DNA from: Thermoplasmata archaeon
Lineage (GTDB): Archaea; Thermoplasmatota; Thermoplasmata; Sysuiplasmatales; Sysuiplasmataceae
DNA length: 5,785 bases
Assembly (NCBI GenBank): GCA_021796175.1
Contig: JAJYOM010000106.1
Span: forward strand, 1 to 5,785
Direction: 5' to 3'
The notes under the pieces were generated by a model that saw nothing but the letters and a program-made list of their open reading frames with translations, made no database searches and was not told the origin of the DNA. This document shows, in pieces, positions 5,026 through 5,785 of this stretch. The position numbers and the translations under genes were made by a program. Positions within the stretch are counted from its first letter, which is position 1. Each line of letters starts with the position of its first letter.

Positions 5026-5673
5026 ATGGCTACAGAGTATCTGAAGGATGGCATGGTCATCGGACTTGGAACCGGCAGGACTGCCGCGTTTGCAATACGC
5101 AGGATAGGCGCATTGGTGGCCGATGGAATGAGCTTTACTGCTGTGTCGACCTCTGAGTCGAGCACGAAACTGGCAGATTCGCTCGGAATAAACGTTTCAA
5201 CGCTCGATGAACACCCTGTAATCGATGTGACAATAGATGGTGCCGACGAAGTGGATCCGCAGCTTGAGCTTGTCAAGGGTAAAGGCGGGGCACTGCTCCG
5301 GGAGAAGATCATCGCTGCATCCACGCGAACAGAGATCATAGTCGTGGATGAGGCAAAGCTTGTCCGAACTCTTGGAGAAAAGGAAGCAATACCTGTTGAG
5401 ATACTGAAATTCGGCCATGTGAGTACCCTGAGTCGTCTCTCCCGTCTCGAATGTACCGTCGACTTAAGGATGGATGGCGATCGTCCATTTGTAACGGACA
5501 ACGGGAACTACATAGCGGATTGCAGATTCAAACCCATAGATGAGCCGCACAGACTTCAGGGTCAAATCAATACAATACCGGGTGTTGTCGACAACGGTCT
5601 TTTTCTTGGTATTGCAAAGATAGTGCTGGTTGGAACGAAATCTGGCGTTTCGGAAATGAAAAGAAAGAGATAG
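5026..5673 (+). CDS. rpiA: Ribose-5-phosphate isomerase A
   Basis: RpiA interconverts ribose 5-phosphate and ribulose 5-phosphate in the cytoplasm, feeding nucleotide and flavin synthesis. In 215 residues the family motifs appear in order: GLGTGRTA at 13-20 (phosphate loop, normally GTGST), STSESS near 41-46, DGADEVD at 71-77, KGKGGALLREKI at 84-95, and DNGNYIADCRF at 158-168, ending with IPGVVDNGLFLG at 184-195. Asp71, Asp74, Lys84 and Glu93 keep exactly the spacing of the E. coli catalytic residues Asp81, Asp84, Lys94 and Glu103. The first usual start codon is the ATG at 5026, preceded by a purine-rich site, but homologues have about 12 more residues at the N-terminus. The frame is open upstream to the creatininase TAG (4975-4977) and encodes a fitting helix (DESRRRAAEMATEYLKDGM). 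A CTG at 4978 or ATT at 4996 would be the only non-standard starts there. Third gene of the zinc-ribbon operon. Confidence 0.92.
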   Translation: MATEYLKDGMVIGLGTGRTAAFAIRRIGALVADGMSFTAVSTSESSTKLADSLGINVSTLDEHPVIDVTIDGADEVDPQLELVKGKGGALLREKIIAASTRTEIIVVDEAKLVRTLGEKEAIPVEILKFGHVSTLSRLSRLECTVDLRMDGDRPFVTDNGNYIADCRFKPIDEPHRLQGQINTIPGVVDNGLFLGIAKIVLVGTKSGVSEMKRKR

Positions 5674-5683
5674 ATAGGAGAAA
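5654..5683 (-). terminator. T-rich stretch downstream of the right-edge minus-strand gene
   Basis: On the minus strand this segment is T-rich with runs of three and four T (TTTCTTTTCATTT at its end), starting about 40 bases after the stop of the partial gene at the right edge. It coincides with the Lys/Arg-rich end of RpiA. It is weak and could be only a by-product of that coding sequence. Confidence 0.2.
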
Positions 5684-5721
5684 TGTACTGCATCCGCGAA
5701 AAGTGTCAAAGTCTGCCGATA

Positions 5722-5785
5722 CTATTTCGCACCAAATTCCCTGAGGCTCTTGAGGTTGGTCTCTATTCTCTGTATCCTCTTTGAC
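5722..5785 (-). CDS. C-terminal end of an unidentified protein (5' part outside window)
   Basis: Reading the minus strand from the right edge gives an open frame of 20 codons, SKRIQRIETNLKSLREFGAK, closed by TAG at 5724-5722. The residues have a helical, amphipathic and charged pattern typical of a protein tail, and the other frame checked by hand gives less protein-like sequence. The codon choice (AGG, AGA, ATA, CTC) matches the neighbours. It would be convergent with rpiA, with a 48-base gap. Too little is visible for a family. Confidence 0.5.
   Translation of the reverse strand, partial: SKRIQRIETNLKSLREFGAK

Noticed and set aside
4932..5501. A 189-codon minus-strand open frame across rpiA
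   Set aside because: Its product is very Ser/Thr/Val-rich with no family motif and lies opposite the well-supported rpiA; it is a shadow frame.
5696..5730. GCGAAA...TTTCGC inverted repeat between rpiA and the right-edge gene
   Set aside because: Six-base arms with a 23-base loop are weak, and one arm lies inside the coding end of the right-edge gene; no T-run follows.

Overview
The window looks like a moderate-GC archaeal chromosome segment, most likely from the Thermoplasmata or a nearby euryarchaeal group. The evidence is a tetraether-lipid synthase-type radical SAM protein, a diphthamide-synthesis enzyme (Dph6 family), an archaeal-style ribose-5-phosphate isomerase A, TATA boxes about 25 bases before likely transcription starts, one apparently leaderless gene, and heavy use of AGG/AGA and ATA codons. 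The lineage is an inference from gene content; no marker gene such as rRNA is present. I see no mobile element, CRISPR array, tRNA or rRNA.

Layout: (1) 1-1099, minus strand: a two-gene unit transcribed leftwards, a peroxiredoxin-fold protein with no cysteine followed 10 bases later by an ornithine cyclodeaminase/mu-crystallin family gene that leaves the window at its 3' end. (2) 1100-1481: a 382-base divergent intergenic region with a TATA-like box for each flanking gene and two small inverted repeats. (3) 1482-3275, plus strand: a 597-residue radical SAM protein matching the Tes/GDGT-MAS (MJ0619-like) family, which joins archaeol lipids tail to tail into membrane-spanning tetraethers. (4) 3295-3972, minus strand, convergent with it by 19 bases: Dph6-type diphthine-ammonia ligase. 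(5) 4074-5673, plus strand: a tight operon of a leaderless 62-residue zinc-ribbon protein, a creatininase-superfamily metal amidohydrolase and ribose-5-phosphate isomerase A. A single TATA-like element near 4044-4053 could serve both dph6 and this operon. (6) 5722-5785, minus strand: the probable last 20 codons of another gene, convergent with rpiA.

What ties the genes together: the centre of the window concerns core archaeal biology (membrane lipid synthesis, EF2 modification). The right-hand operon joins pentose phosphate metabolism to a creatininase-family enzyme. That family includes the archaeal formylamino-pyrimidine deformylase of flavin/F420 synthesis, so a ribulose-5-phosphate/flavin link is possible but unproven. 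The most unusual points are the loss of both peroxiredoxin cysteines, the creatininase and RpiA frames being separated by one in-frame TAG with no normal start codon where RpiA should begin, and an Arg in the RpiA phosphate loop. I did not find convincing evidence of a wholly new multi-gene system.
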